DNA of 55,938 bases from an uncultured marine group I thaumarchaeote (GTDB taxonomy: Archaea > Thermoproteota > Nitrososphaeria > Nitrososphaerales > Nitrosopumilaceae), in assembly GCA_902608175.1 (NCBI GenBank), contig CACLNC010000002.1:1-55938 (forward strand). The letters run 5' to 3'. Shown here piece by piece: positions 32,348 to 41,318 of this stretch. The notes under the pieces were generated by a model. It saw only the letters and a program-made list of their open reading frames with translations. It searched no databases and had not been told where the DNA came from. The translations under genes were made by a program, and so were the position numbers. How positions within the stretch are numbered: the stretch's first letter is position 1; each line of letters opens with the position of its first letter.

Positions 32348-35300
32348 TTACTCTAATGGTACGTATGAGATTTTGTAATAAAATCTAGATGGTTGTTCGT
32401 CTTTAATTACATCAATATCCCATTGTAGAATTTTTAATGGAGTGTTATCCTCAGATGGAACAATTGAAAATTTTTCTAATCGAACATCAGGGCCGCTGTA
32501 TCTAACTTTATAATCTATTCCACCGATTTTCAATACTTTATAGATACTTCCAGGTGCTCTTGTTGATTCAGAGATTACACAATCAGTACTTTGTCCAATT
32601 ATACATGAACCATTTTCTGTTGATACTTGTAAATTAACACTAGATTCCTCCCCTCTTGCAGAAGTAAATAGTGAACCTTGTATAACTCTTGGAATTAAAC
32701 TACCATCGTCACCGGCATTCTCTTTAATGCCTATTGGTATTGATGTAGTTGATATTCTGTTTACTTTATCGATAATCTTTGTTGGCTTTGTTGGTTGTTC
32801 TTCAACTGGTTTGTTAGTGGATTTTAGTATAGGATTTTCTGTAACAATGAATGTTGATTCAGCCTGACCAAATCTTGTATCAGCAATTACTGTATATTCA
32901 CCCAGTGAAAATTCCCCTGTTGGTAATTTGTAATTTGTTCCAAACAAATTAGGTGAATCAGTGTAATAACCACCAATCTTTACTTTCTTTATTATATTAC
33001 CATCTCCACAATACATTTTGAGGCAATTAACACCAGACTGATCCGGTGAGTTTACGATAATCCCTATTGGATCAAAATAATATATATTTTCTATAAGACC
33101 CGTGATTTCAACCATCTCACCAGGTTTGTATTGAGTTTTATCGGTTCCAACACTTATTTTTGCCTCACCGCCAAGTTGGTATCTATTATCAACTACTCTT
33201 ATTGTGGTCTCTATTTCTTCACCAAAATAATTTGCCTGTATACTATAAGTTCCTGCTTCAAAAATACCTCCACGAAGATTATACTCTACTTCATAATTTC
33301 CATCAGCATCAGGATAAACTTGTGACTCAAATGGTTCTAATTTTTTTACAATTTCATTATACGTTGCTACTCCGTCATAGCTGCCCGTGCCTACACACTC
33401 ATTACCGGAACTTGGACCACATCCACCAGAAGGAAGAGAACCATCAAGTGTTGTAGTTGTGTATGCTGAATTTTGACTAGAATATAGTGTAACTGGATAT
33501 GGAATTTTTACTTTAACAAAATTAAGTGCATAATTGGTGTAATCTACATGAGTTCCCACTTTTGGTCTAAAATGATCATCTTTCCCTTGTTCCTCCCACT
33601 TTTCAACTTGACTTCTCTCAGAGATTAACTCTCTTGATAACACTTTACCTGTAACTGATACTGTATCACCAACTTCGTAAAGATCCTTATCAACATTAAT
33701 AGTAATTACTGGTTCTTGAGATTCTTCTTCCATTGATTCTAATGCAATTGCTTCATCTGATACTATCTCAAATTTTATAGAATCATGTATATCCTTGTAA
33801 TGTACTTTTATTGTATAAATTCCAGTGTCAAATGTTACAGAATCAAGAGTTAGCTGATTTCTAAAAAATCCCACCTGATCTGGTATACTGGTGAATAAGA
33901 ATAATTGTTCTTCATATTGATCAGTATTACTTGAAGTGTGAACAGAGTGTTTAAGAGTATGACCAGTTGGATCTTTGAATTGGATTTGTACTTGTTGGAA
34001 TGCAATTTTATCTGCTTCAGATTGTGAAAAATCTTCTATAAGACCACTAATTGTAATTTTATCATTAAGTGCATATCTTGTTTTGTCTGTTTCCAATCCA
34101 AGTGGAGTGCTTTCTGATTCAACAAATGTATCAGGATTTTCAACTACCTTGAAATATCCATATCCATGACCAAAATTTTCACCCGCAGTAATTTTGTAGT
34201 TACCTAAACGTGCATCTATTGCAGGTAATTTCAAATCAAGTTCAAATTTACTATTTCCATCTAATCTTACTATTTCATGATAGTTAAGTGGGTCTGCACG
34301 TGCCGCTGCATCATTTCCAGAGAATGCAGTTTGTATACCAGTCTGTTGAACATGAACATTAAATGTATCTACATGAATAGAATTACTCCTACCAGTGATA
34401 TGGATGATTTCACCAAGACCGTATACAGACTTATCAGTTGAAACTGAGATCAGTTCACTCTCTTTGATATCCTCAAGTACCGAAAAAGATGTTATTGCAG
34501 CCTGTGAATCAGTAGATTGAGTTGTCTGTGAGTTTGAAAATTGTGTAGTAAACTGGTAATTTGCAAAGATCTTATATTCTCCAAACACGTCTGTGCTCAC
34601 TGGAATAAAGTAATTAGTTGTAAATTCATTATCAACGTTAGGGAATATAGTTCCAGTAGAGACTACACTCCCTTTACTATTAGAAACTGTGTACTTTAAA
34701 CCAACATAATCCAATGAATTAGTTGTTGTGGCTGTAATCCCTACCCATTGACCTGGTTGATATTCTGCTTGATCTGTAACTATTGTTAATTCTGAAGAAA
34801 CCTCATCTACAATGACTGATTCATCTATTGCACCAATTGAAAAATTTGTTGTTGCAGTATCAGTGGAATAACTAGCTGTGATTAAATAAAATCCCTCAGC
34901 ATATCCTAATACTTTATGCAGATTCAATGATGTGGAAAATTGAAGGTTGAGATCAGGATATAGAGTTATTGTGTCCCTGTAAGAACTAGGTCCACTAATA
35001 AAAATTGTAATAAGTTCTGGTATCAAGGTTGTGCTAGAATACTCTGAAGTGTTAAAAGATTGTTCTGAAACTGAACCAGTGATATTTACTTTCTCACCAA
35101 AGTCATATTGTTCTTTGTCTATTTCTAAATTGATGGTTATTTCATCAGAAATATCTTCTGCAATGTATTGACCGTTAGTTGCTGCTCCTGTTGCTCCCTT
35201 TAGTATCCAATCAGAATTATTATCGGTATCCCATCCATCATATATCCTCTGCCAACTAGACATATCATCACCAGTGTCGTCAAGTAATGGAGTTTGATCA

Positions 35301-35680
35301 ATGATCACACCATCTGCATCCTTTAAAGTTACAAATTCAGAAACATCACTAAACCAAAAACTCGATGCCATGAAAACAGCATGATCATTTGGCTGTATGA
35401 TTGTACCAGATGGTATTGTGTAAGACTTCCAAACTTTTGCTGGTATTATTTGCCATCCACTAACATCAATTGATAAATCAGTTGGGTTGTATAGTTCCAG
35501 AAATTCATTGATACTTGAACTTGCAATATTTGTTGATCTTGAATCAGTTCCTGGTGGATTTAATTCAATTTCGTTAATTACAATGTTTGAAGATATATTT
35601 GATGTTTGAGCTAATGCTGGTGTAATTGTCCCAGTAATCAAAATTACAGCTAGCAGTACAATTATTATTGTCGATTTCAT
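32348..35680 (-). CDS. Large secreted protein: lamin-tail domain plus six Ig-like repeats
   Basis: 1110 residues. A signal peptide (1-24, ending PALAQ) leads into a lamin-tail domain (about 30-150) with INEIELNPPGTD and FLELYNPTDLSIDVSGW. Six extended beta-sandwich repeats follow, each starting with a pattern like DKxxYxxGExVxITG, near residues 185, 300, 413, 530, 663 and 845. Examples are DKEQYDFGEKVNITG and DKTQYKPGEMVEITG. A proline/lysine linker and another beta domain end the protein, with no clear membrane anchor. It is probably a cell-surface or adhesive protein. It is upstream of tsr3, which is unusual. Confidence 0.82.
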   Translation of the reverse strand: MKSTIIIVLLAVILITGTITPALAQTSNISSNIVINEIELNPPGTDSRSTNIASSSINEFLELYNPTDLSIDVSGWQIIPAKVWKSYTIPSGTIIQPNDHAVFMASSFWFSDVSEFVTLKDADGVIIDQTPLLDDTGDDMSSWQRIYDGWDTDNNSDWILKGATGAATNGQYIAEDISDEITINLEIDKEQYDFGEKVNITGSVSEQSFNTSEYSSTTLIPELITIFISGPSSYRDTITLYPDLNLQFSTSLNLHKVLGYAEGFYLITASYSTDTATTNFSIGAIDESVIVDEVSSELTIVTDQAEYQPGQWVGITATTTNSLDYVGLKYTVSNSKGSVVSTGTIFPNVDNEFTTNYFIPVSTDVFGEYKIFANYQFTTQFSNSQTTQSTDSQAAITSFSVLEDIKESELISVSTDKSVYGLGEIIHITGRSNSIHVDTFNVHVQQTGIQTAFSGNDAAARADPLNYHEIVRLDGNSKFELDLKLPAIDARLGNYKITAGENFGHGYGYFKVVENPDTFVESESTPLGLETDKTRYALNDKITISGLIEDFSQSEADKIAFQQVQIQFKDPTGHTLKHSVHTSSNTDQYEEQLFLFTSIPDQVGFFRNQLTLDSVTFDTGIYTIKVHYKDIHDSIKFEIVSDEAIALESMEEESQEPVITINVDKDLYEVGDTVSVTGKVLSRELISERSQVEKWEEQGKDDHFRPKVGTHVDYTNYALNFVKVKIPYPVTLYSSQNSAYTTTTLDGSLPSGGCGPSSGNECVGTGSYDGVATYNEIVKKLEPFESQVYPDADGNYEVEYNLRGGIFEAGTYSIQANYFGEEIETTIRVVDNRYQLGGEAKISVGTDKTQYKPGEMVEITGLIENIYYFDPIGIIVNSPDQSGVNCLKMYCGDGNIIKKVKIGGYYTDSPNLFGTNYKLPTGEFSLGEYTVIADTRFGQAESTFIVTENPILKSTNKPVEEQPTKPTKIIDKVNRISTTSIPIGIKENAGDDGSLIPRVIQGSLFTSARGEESSVNLQVSTENGSCIIGQSTDCVISESTRAPGSIYKVLKIGGIDYKVRYSGPDVRLEKFSIVPSEDNTPLKILQWDIDVIKDEQPSRFYYKISYVPLE

Positions 35681-35776
35681 CTTATTCTACACCTTAGTCT
35701 GATTGAAAATTGAATATGAGTAGAATATGGAGAAAAAGTTGATCTTTTTGTTAAAGTCAGAAATCCTTTATTTTTC

Positions 35777-35817
35777 ATGCGTAAATTTAGTCAATATCGA
35801 CTATAAAGAAAGCGCAT
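35777..35817. other. Intergenic inverted repeat
   Basis: ATGCG/CGCAT (35777-35781 and 35813-35817) encloses TAGTC/GACTA (35788-35792 and 35799-35803). It lies immediately after the stop of the zinc-ribbon membrane gene. It may be an RNA 3' end structure. Weak. Confidence 0.3.
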
Positions 35818-35823
35818 AATTCG

Positions 35824-36072
35824 TCATTTTTCACTTTCATCAATGCAATTTTTACAAAATTTTCCATCCAATTTTTGCCCACAATCAGCGCAAATTCCAC
35901 TACCAATATCTGCTTCAATCATTTTTTTCCGTTTAGTGACAAGAAACTTTATTCCAAAATAAATTGCAAGTGTTATGATAATTGCATAAATCGTGGATGT
36001 TATTGCTAACAAACCAATTAGAAAAAATAAACATGCCGCAATTAGAAGAATTTCCCTTCGATCGAATTTCAC
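35824..36072 (-). CDS. Membrane protein with C-terminal zinc ribbon
   Basis: 82 residues. Two hydrophobic helices (about 8-25 and 27-45) are followed by a basic linker (TKRKKM) and a cytoplasmic CADCGQKLDGKFCKNC zinc ribbon. This is a common architecture for small archaeal membrane proteins. Partner and role unknown. Start ATG 36072. About 143 bases separate its stop from the start of the lamin-tail gene; that gap holds the inverted repeat at 35777-35817. Confidence 0.75.
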   Translation of the reverse strand: MKFDRREILLIAACLFFLIGLLAITSTIYAIIITLAIYFGIKFLVTKRKKMIEADIGSGICADCGQKLDGKFCKNCIDESEK

Positions 36073-36217
36073 TAAATATAGTTTACTTGGATTTTTAAAA
36101 AGTTATGCCAAACTCAGAAACTAAGAAATTGCTTCATTCAAAAGTCAGCACTCTAACTCTTCTTCATTGCCTGGCAAAGATATTTGAAATCTGTATAATT
36201 AAAGTATTAATTTAAAA

Positions 36218-36291
36218 TGGGATTGGCCGGATTTGAACCGACGACCTCTGCGACCCAAACGCAGAATCATACCAAGCTAGACCACAATCCC
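36218..36291 (-). tRNA. tRNA-Pro, anticodon TGG
   Basis: A 74-base cloverleaf on the minus strand. The acceptor GGGATTG pairs with CAATCCC, discriminator A. The anticodon stem CTGCG/CGCAG closes loop TTTGGGT, anticodon TGG. The T arm is GTCGG TTCAAAT CCGGC. The D stem is weak. No CCA and no intron. The TATA-like AATTTAAATT at 36313-36322 is 26 bases upstream. Confidence 0.94.
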
Positions 36292-36312
36292 AGAATGAAA
36301 AAAATTTTGCCC

Positions 36313-36322
36313 AATTTAAATT
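36313..36322 (-). promoter_or_regulatory. TATA-like box of tRNA-Pro
   Basis: AATTTAAATT, centred 26 bases upstream of the tRNA-Pro 5' end on the minus strand. The same AT-rich stretch may also serve the divergent map gene. Confidence 0.55.
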
Positions 36323-36358
36323 CAATAGATTTTAAATAACTTAAAAAAAAATCAAATT

Positions 36359-37249
36359 ATGGAAATAAATGACTACATAAAAGCAGGTAAAATAGCGGGT
36401 GAAGTTAGAGAAAATGTTAGGAAGAAAAACTGGGTTGGATCAACTGTTTTTGAAATTTGTGAGGAGGTAGAAAATGAGATTAAGAAACGTGGTGCAAAAT
36501 GTGCATTTCCAGTTAATACAAGTATCAACGAAGTTGCTGCACATTATACAGCAGAACCTAATGATGAGCTAACTATATCAGATACAGACCTTGTAAAAAT
36601 TGATCTTGGTGCACAGATTAATGGATATATTGCTGATACTGCAGTGACAGTTTGTTATGATTCACAGTTTGATATGTTAGTTAAAACTGCAGAAGATGCG
36701 TTAAATGATGCAATGTCTATGATGAAAGTTGGTGTTAAATCGAGTGATGTTGGTAAAACTATTGAAAAACGAATTAAACAAATGGGGTTCCTTCCAATTG
36801 CAAATCTTAGCGGTCATTCACTTGAGCAATATACTATTCATGCTGGAAAATCAGTTCCAAATATCTGGTCAATTGGTTCATTTCGATTCTCTGAGGAAGC
36901 ATTTGCGTGTGAACCATTTGTGACAACTGGTGAGGGACTAGGATTTGTACATGAAGGAAAAATAAAAAATATTTTTTCATTATCAACAAGGAAAAAAACT
37001 AAAAATAAGGAAGCAGATAGACTGCTAGATTACATTTGGGATAATTTCAATACTCTTCCATTTGCATTACGTTGGATAAAAGAATGGGATGAGAATGAGG
37101 CGAGAGATTTGTTAACAATATTAATTAAAAAAAAGGCAGTTCATGCATATCCTATACTTGTAGAGGGAAATAACCAAAGAGTTGCACAGGCTGAACACAC
37201 ATTTATTCCGAATGAAAATGGTGTAACTATCACAACTATTGCCCCATAG
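36359..37249 (+). CDS. map: Methionine aminopeptidase type II
   Basis: 296 residues, the archaeal type II form with the helical insertion. Metal ligands and substrate residues sit in ITSINEV-like NTSINEVAAHYTA, VKIDLGAQINGYIADTAVTV (Asp pair), NLSGHSLEQYTIHAG (His), ACEPFVTTGEG (Glu) and QAEHTFI (Glu-His). It removes the N-terminal methionine from new proteins. Start ATG 36359. The last 14 bases overlap a zinc-ribbon gene on the other strand. Confidence 0.96.
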   Translation: MEINDYIKAGKIAGEVRENVRKKNWVGSTVFEICEEVENEIKKRGAKCAFPVNTSINEVAAHYTAEPNDELTISDTDLVKIDLGAQINGYIADTAVTVCYDSQFDMLVKTAEDALNDAMSMMKVGVKSSDVGKTIEKRIKQMGFLPIANLSGHSLEQYTIHAGKSVPNIWSIGSFRFSEEAFACEPFVTTGEGLGFVHEGKIKNIFSLSTRKKTKNKEADRLLDYIWDNFNTLPFALRWIKEWDENEARDLLTILIKKKAVHAYPILVEGNNQRVAQAEHTFIPNENGVTITTIAP

Positions 37250-37415
37250 TTTCGCCAAAGATTTTTGTAACTATTACTTTTCCATCACATGATTTACAGG
37301 ATGAAACTTGTTTGAATAAATAATCGCCAAGTTTGAATTTACGTTGTGATGAATCATTACAACTAGTACATTCATCTACTGTGTAACAATTAATAATTTT
37401 CTTCTTTTCAAACAT
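37236..37415 (-). CDS. 59-residue zinc-ribbon protein coupled to DUF1512 gene
   Basis: A short frame with ATG at 37415 and TAG at 37236. The protein has CTSCNDSS and CKSCDGKV, two CxxC pairs spaced as in a zinc ribbon, with lysine-rich strands between. The upstream DUF1512 stop and this start overlap by one base (TAATG), a typical sign of translational coupling. Its 3' end overlaps map by 14 bases antisense. It is probably a nucleic-acid- or protein-binding partner of the DUF1512 protein. No family name is recognised. Confidence 0.75.
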   Translation of the reverse strand: MFEKKKIINCYTVDECTSCNDSSQRKFKLGDYLFKQVSSCKSCDGKVIVTKIFGETMGQ

Positions 37416-38539
37416 TACTGAGAAACCCCTATTGTATTTCCTACTCCAAGTATAATTATTGATTGACCAGGCTTAGAATTCTCTCGAATCATTTGATGAA
37501 TATCAGACTTTACAGAAATTGCTTTTTCAGAAATTTCTTTTGTCATTAACGTTACTGCCTCTTTAATTGATTGCTTTATTACAATAGCAAATACTGGGAT
37601 TTTATTCTTAGTTGCAATTTCTTCTATTTGAAATCTTTCAGTTCCTATTCCTCCTATTGCCGCACCAAATCCTTGTGCAGTTTCAGCTGATTCTTCACCC
37701 TCTAATTTCAATGCTGCATCAACCATGATTATAAGATCTGGTTTGTTTTTTTCAATAATTAACTTAGCAGCTTCACCTAATCTTCCTACAGTAGAATATG
37801 GACCTTCTGCCTTTACCAGATGAAGTTTTCGTTCTTCAAATTTAGATTCTGAGTAGATAGTTTCAAATGCAATCTCTTGTTTAGTTGTATTTCTCATCAT
37901 ATCACCAACAACCATTGGTCCTATACCATCACCAATTGGTTGTCCCTGCTCAATAGCAGAAACCGCTTCTTTCAGTGCTTCTGCCTCTTCCATGACAAAT
38001 GGAATCATCATTTGTAGTGGTAAAATTAATGGAAAGTTTTTTTGTTTTTTTGCTGTGAGGAAAAGATGTCTTGTAATCTTATACATTAGTTGTAAGGTTG
38101 TTACGATCTCAACTAGATTTTGAACTTTGGTAATGTTAACCTTATCAATATCTGAGAACAGTAATGTTATTTGATTTCTAGTATAGTCTTCACGTGAACG
38201 AATTAAATGATTAATTTTTGGCATTATACCATTTGGATCAATATCTACAGGCATTATTGTAAAATATTCAAATAATTTATCCAACTTAGATTCAATATTA
38301 GAGGTAGGTTTTAGATTATTTTTAAGGTATGAAAATAATTCTTTTTTTGATTCATCTCTGAAAGAATCTAGCTTGTCAATACTTTTCTTTATCTCACCAG
38401 AAGTTATGAATAATTGAATTCGCTGACCGTAAAAAATGAAGATTATAATAGGTAAAATCCATACTAACATCATTAAAGGATTTGAGTCATCACTCATTCC
38501 CATAAGTTCATCAATGTCAAAATTGGTGAAATCCATCAA
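37415..38539 (-). CDS. DUF1512 membrane-anchored protein
   Basis: 374 residues. One membrane helix near the N-terminus (about 20-37), then a long helical cytoplasmic region and a C-terminal alpha-beta domain with PDLIIMVDAALKLEGEESAE, GFGAAIGGIGTERFQIEE and a final IIILGVGNTIGVSQ. This matches the archaeal DUF1512 (COG4035) family, whose function is unknown. The start has two adjacent ATG codons (MMDF). It is coupled to the 59-residue zinc-ribbon gene and divergent from tbp across a 126-base region containing a hairpin. Confidence 0.85.
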   Translation of the reverse strand: MMDFTNFDIDELMGMSDDSNPLMMLVWILPIIIFIFYGQRIQLFITSGEIKKSIDKLDSFRDESKKELFSYLKNNLKPTSNIESKLDKLFEYFTIMPVDIDPNGIMPKINHLIRSREDYTRNQITLLFSDIDKVNITKVQNLVEIVTTLQLMYKITRHLFLTAKKQKNFPLILPLQMMIPFVMEEAEALKEAVSAIEQGQPIGDGIGPMVVGDMMRNTTKQEIAFETIYSESKFEERKLHLVKAEGPYSTVGRLGEAAKLIIEKNKPDLIIMVDAALKLEGEESAETAQGFGAAIGGIGTERFQIEEIATKNKIPVFAIVIKQSIKEAVTLMTKEISEKAISVKSDIHQMIRENSKPGQSIIILGVGNTIGVSQ

Positions 38540-38562
38540 AAAGACTAAAAATTTTCCAAATT

Positions 38563-38604
38563 AAATCATTCCCAATTTCTCACGGCTAAATTAGCGAATG
38601 ATTT
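38563..38604. promoter_or_regulatory. Long inverted repeat between DUF1512 gene and tbp
   Basis: AAATCATTC (38563-38571) pairs perfectly with GAATGATTT (38596-38604). Inside it AATTT (38574-38578) pairs with AAATT (38588-38592) around a 9-base loop. It sits in the divergent promoter region and could be an operator or an RNA hairpin. Confidence 0.45.
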
Positions 38605-38632
38605 ACAATATGAGCTAAAAAATGTGCGAGTG

Positions 38633-38643
38633 TTTTTATTATA
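38633..38643 (+). promoter_or_regulatory. TATA-like box of tbp
   Basis: TTTTTATTATA is centred 28 bases upstream of the tbp ATG, consistent with a leaderless or nearly leaderless mRNA. Confidence 0.55.
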
Positions 38644-38665
38644 GATATAAAATGATTATTCCGTT

Positions 38666-39226
38666 ATGCCACAAACAAAACCAATTGTTAGTATAGAAAA
38701 TGTGGTTGCATCAGCAACTGTATTTCAAAAAATGGATCTAAATAATATTACAAAATTATTTCCAGATGTTGAATACCATCCAGATCAATTCCCGGGATTA
38801 GTTTTTAGATTAAAGAGTCCAAAGACTGCAACTTTAATTTTTACATCCGGAAAGATGGTATGCACCGGTGCAAAATCTGAGGAAATGTCAAGAAATGCTG
38901 TAAAAACAGTTGTACAGAAACTTCGAAAAGGTGGAATTCCTGTAAAGAAAAATGCACAAGTTACAATTCAAAACATCGTTGCATCAATTAATCTTGGTGG
39001 GAAAATTCATCTTGAGCAGGCCGCACGAACATTACCAAGAAGCATGTATGAACCAGAACAATTCCCTGGATTAATTCACAGAATGCTTGATCCAAAAACG
39101 GTAATACTTCTATTTTCTTCTGGTAAGCTAGTATGTACTGGTGCTAAAAAAGAACCAGATGTTTATAGATCTGTGAACAATCTTCATGCATTATTAGAAG
39201 AAAAGAAGTTAATGATTTACGAATAA
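38666..39226 (+). CDS. tbp: TATA-box-binding protein
   Basis: 186 residues made of two direct repeats, each with the DNA-binding sheet pattern: IENVVASATVFQ, DQFPGLVFRLKSPK, FTSGKMVCTGAKSEE and then IQNIVASINLGG, EQFPGLIHRMLDPK, FSSGKLVCTGAKKE. It binds TATA elements and recruits TFB and RNA polymerase. There is no long acidic tail. Start ATG 38666. A hairpin in the upstream region and a TATA-like box suggest its own control. Converges on the tRNA-binding gene with a 5-base gap. Confidence 0.98.
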   Translation: MPQTKPIVSIENVVASATVFQKMDLNNITKLFPDVEYHPDQFPGLVFRLKSPKTATLIFTSGKMVCTGAKSEEMSRNAVKTVVQKLRKGGIPVKKNAQVTIQNIVASINLGGKIHLEQAARTLPRSMYEPEQFPGLIHRMLDPKTVILLFSSGKLVCTGAKKEPDVYRSVNNLHALLEEKKLMIYE

Positions 39227-39231
39227 ATCGT

Positions 39232-39558
39232 TCATTTAATTTTTGTTCCAATTGGAACTTCATCAGATACGGTTAACCAATATGGTTTATCATTTAGATC
39301 TGCGGCAAGTAGCATTGCATTTGATTCTACTCCAGCCAATTTTTTTGTTTCAAGATTTGCTATAACAATAACAATTTTACCAACCATTTCATCAGGTTCA
39401 AAAAATTCTGCCCCACCTATTATCACATCACATTTTTTGGATCCAAGATCAATTATGCCCTTGAGAATCCTAGATTTTCCTGGAATCTTTTCTACTTCTA
39501 GAATTTTTGCTACTCTTATATCCAATTTTAAAAAATCATTGTATGATATTTCAGGCAT
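39232..39558 (-). CDS. Stand-alone tRNA-binding (EMAP/Trbp111-like) domain protein
   Basis: 108 residues from ATG 39558; an upstream in-frame ATG at 39600 would add 14 residues with no family match. The OB-fold pattern DIRVAKILEVEKIPGKSRIL, DLGSKKCDVIIGG, IVIVIANLETKKLAGVESNAM is that of the C-terminal domain of methionyl-tRNA synthetase, Trbp111 and CsaA. It binds structured RNA such as tRNA elbows, possibly helping MetRS as a separate subunit. Its 5' end faces the SRPBCC gene divergently. Confidence 0.88.
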   Translation of the reverse strand: MPEISYNDFLKLDIRVAKILEVEKIPGKSRILKGIIDLGSKKCDVIIGGAEFFEPDEMVGKIVIVIANLETKKLAGVESNAMLLAADLNDKPYWLTVSDEVPIGTKIK

Positions 39559-39631
39559 GATTTTTGTTTGCTCAGCTGTTAAAAATGATTTCGAAATCAA
39601 GACTAATATTTTCCAAGATTAAGATTGGCGT

Positions 39632-40048
39632 ATGGCAAAAATTGAAGCAGTAATTGACATTAATTCTACAATTGATAATGTTTGGAATATTATTTCAGAT
39701 ATAGATAATGAACCAAAATTTTGGAAAGGGACAAAAGAAGTTAGAAACATTTCAAAGGATGGGAATATTGTGAATCGTGAGATCACAATAGCATTTAAGG
39801 ATAAAAAATGTATGCAGACAGTGACATTATCACCAAAAGAAAAGATTCAGGCTGACTTTACGAAGGGAATAATCAAGGGAACAAAGACTGTTACTATACA
39901 ACAAAAAGATAATCTTGTAGAATTGAAGGCTGTATGGGATATTAGTCTGTCTGGAATGATGGGAATGTTTACTGGGATGATTACAAAGCATATTCAGAGT
40001 GGAAGTGAACAGGCTCTTGAATCAATAAAAAAAGAAGTGGAAAACTAG
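39632..40048 (+). CDS. SRPBCC (START-like) ligand-binding domain protein
   Basis: 138 residues with the helix-grip pattern: IEAVIDINSTIDNVWNIISD at the start and a long C-terminal helix (SGSEQALESIKKEVEN). The middle strands (EITIAFKDKKCMQTVTLSP) line a cavity for lipids or other hydrophobic ligands. It directly precedes a membrane glycosyltransferase with stop and start adjacent (TAG then ATG), so the two are translated together and may share a lipid substrate. Start ATG 39632. Confidence 0.85.
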   Translation: MAKIEAVIDINSTIDNVWNIISDIDNEPKFWKGTKEVRNISKDGNIVNREITIAFKDKKCMQTVTLSPKEKIQADFTKGIIKGTKTVTIQQKDNLVELKAVWDISLSGMMGMFTGMITKHIQSGSEQALESIKKEVEN

Positions 40049-41266
40049 ATGGATAATATTGCACTTGATGTCTTTAATTATATTTTTACAGCAATACTAT
40101 GCGGAGTATTTCTAGCGTGGGTGTCTCTTATCTCCTCAATGTACAAATCTTTTACAAAAACTCCATACCTTGACAAATTTAAAAATTCATCTAACCAAAC
40201 TCCGAAGGTTTCAATAATTTTACCTGCTAGAAATGAAGAGAAGTTTGTTGGAAAATGTCTAGAGTCATTTGTGCATCAGGATTATACGAATTATGAGATA
40301 ATTGCAATTGATGATTCATCAGATGACAAAACATGTGAAATAATAGAAAAATATGCAAAAAGTAGTGAAAAAGTTGTTCCAGTAAAAGCAGGTCCAAAAC
40401 CTGATGGATGGATGGGTAAAAACTGGGCATGTATAGAGGGTTTTAAACGAGCAAGTGGTGATTTGTTATTATTTACAGATGCTGATACACGATATTCAGA
40501 AAAAGTAATCTCATTTGCTGTTGCACACCTATTATCAGAAAAATTAGATGTTCTAACAGTAATTCCTAGATTACTTTGTCTAGATAATATTACAAAAATC
40601 ACACTACCAATGTTATCAACATTTTTGCATTCACGTTACTCAGCACTAAACGTCAATAACCCAAAAAAAGGAATTGGGTATTTTTTTGGAAGTTTTTTTA
40701 TTATAAAAAAAGAGATTTATGAAAAAATTGGAACACATGAAAAAGTAAAACATGAAATTATTGAAGATGGTGCATTAGGAAAAATTACAAAAGAATCAGG
40801 GTTTCGTCTAAAAATGGTTAGAGGTGAACATCTACTTGATGCAGTTTATTCAAGAAGTTCACAAGAAATGTGGAATGGGCTAGAAAGACTAATGGTGCCG
40901 TTGTATCACCAGAATAAATCATATGCTGTAGGAGTATTTTTTGCAGTTTCATTCATACTTTTCATTCCAGTTCCATTTTTGATATATTCTCTGGTTTTTG
41001 TATCACCCAATCATTATACATCATTTCTTCCACTATTGATTTCTGCAATTTTTTCAGCAGGCACTATTTTCATTGCAGCCCTTATGGAAACTAAAATGGG
41101 CTTGAATCTAAAATCTGTCTATGCACTATTTGCACCAATTGGAGGTTTGATTGTATCTTGTGGCTTTCTTTCAGGGATATTACAAGCAAACAAATCATCT
41201 GCAGTCACTTGGAGAGGAAGAAAATATTCTGTCAAAGAATTTTCTCAAAATTATATTAATCTTTAA
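40049..41266 (+). CDS. Membrane glycosyltransferase family 2 (HpnB/CrtQ-like)
   Basis: 405 residues. One membrane helix at about 10-32, then a GT-A domain with PKVSIILPARNEEKFVGKCL, AIDDSSDD, PDGWMGKNWACIEGF and the LLLFTDADTRYS metal motif, then about three C-terminal helices. The GW-x-GK-x-WA segment is typical of enzymes related to HpnB and CrtQ that glycosylate lipids or carotenoids. Acceptor not defined. It follows the SRPBCC gene with no gap and is 52 bases upstream of htrA. Confidence 0.9.
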   Translation: MDNIALDVFNYIFTAILCGVFLAWVSLISSMYKSFTKTPYLDKFKNSSNQTPKVSIILPARNEEKFVGKCLESFVHQDYTNYEIIAIDDSSDDKTCEIIEKYAKSSEKVVPVKAGPKPDGWMGKNWACIEGFKRASGDLLLFTDADTRYSEKVISFAVAHLLSEKLDVLTVIPRLLCLDNITKITLPMLSTFLHSRYSALNVNNPKKGIGYFFGSFFIIKKEIYEKIGTHEKVKHEIIEDGALGKITKESGFRLKMVRGEHLLDAVYSRSSQEMWNGLERLMVPLYHQNKSYAVGVFFAVSFILFIPVPFLIYSLVFVSPNHYTSFLPLLISAIFSAGTIFIAALMETKMGLNLKSVYALFAPIGGLIVSCGFLSGILQANKSSAVTWRGRKYSVKEFSQNYINL

Positions 41267-41318
41267 CTAAATTTCACAATTAATCAGTAAGGATTATAGT
41301 TACTTCATAGAAATCAAA

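Noticed and set aside
36105-36215. 36-codon open frame between the zinc-ribbon gene and tRNA-Pro
   Set aside because: Amino acid pattern is unremarkable, no neighbouring gene on this strand, and it ends only 2 bases before the tRNA 3' end.
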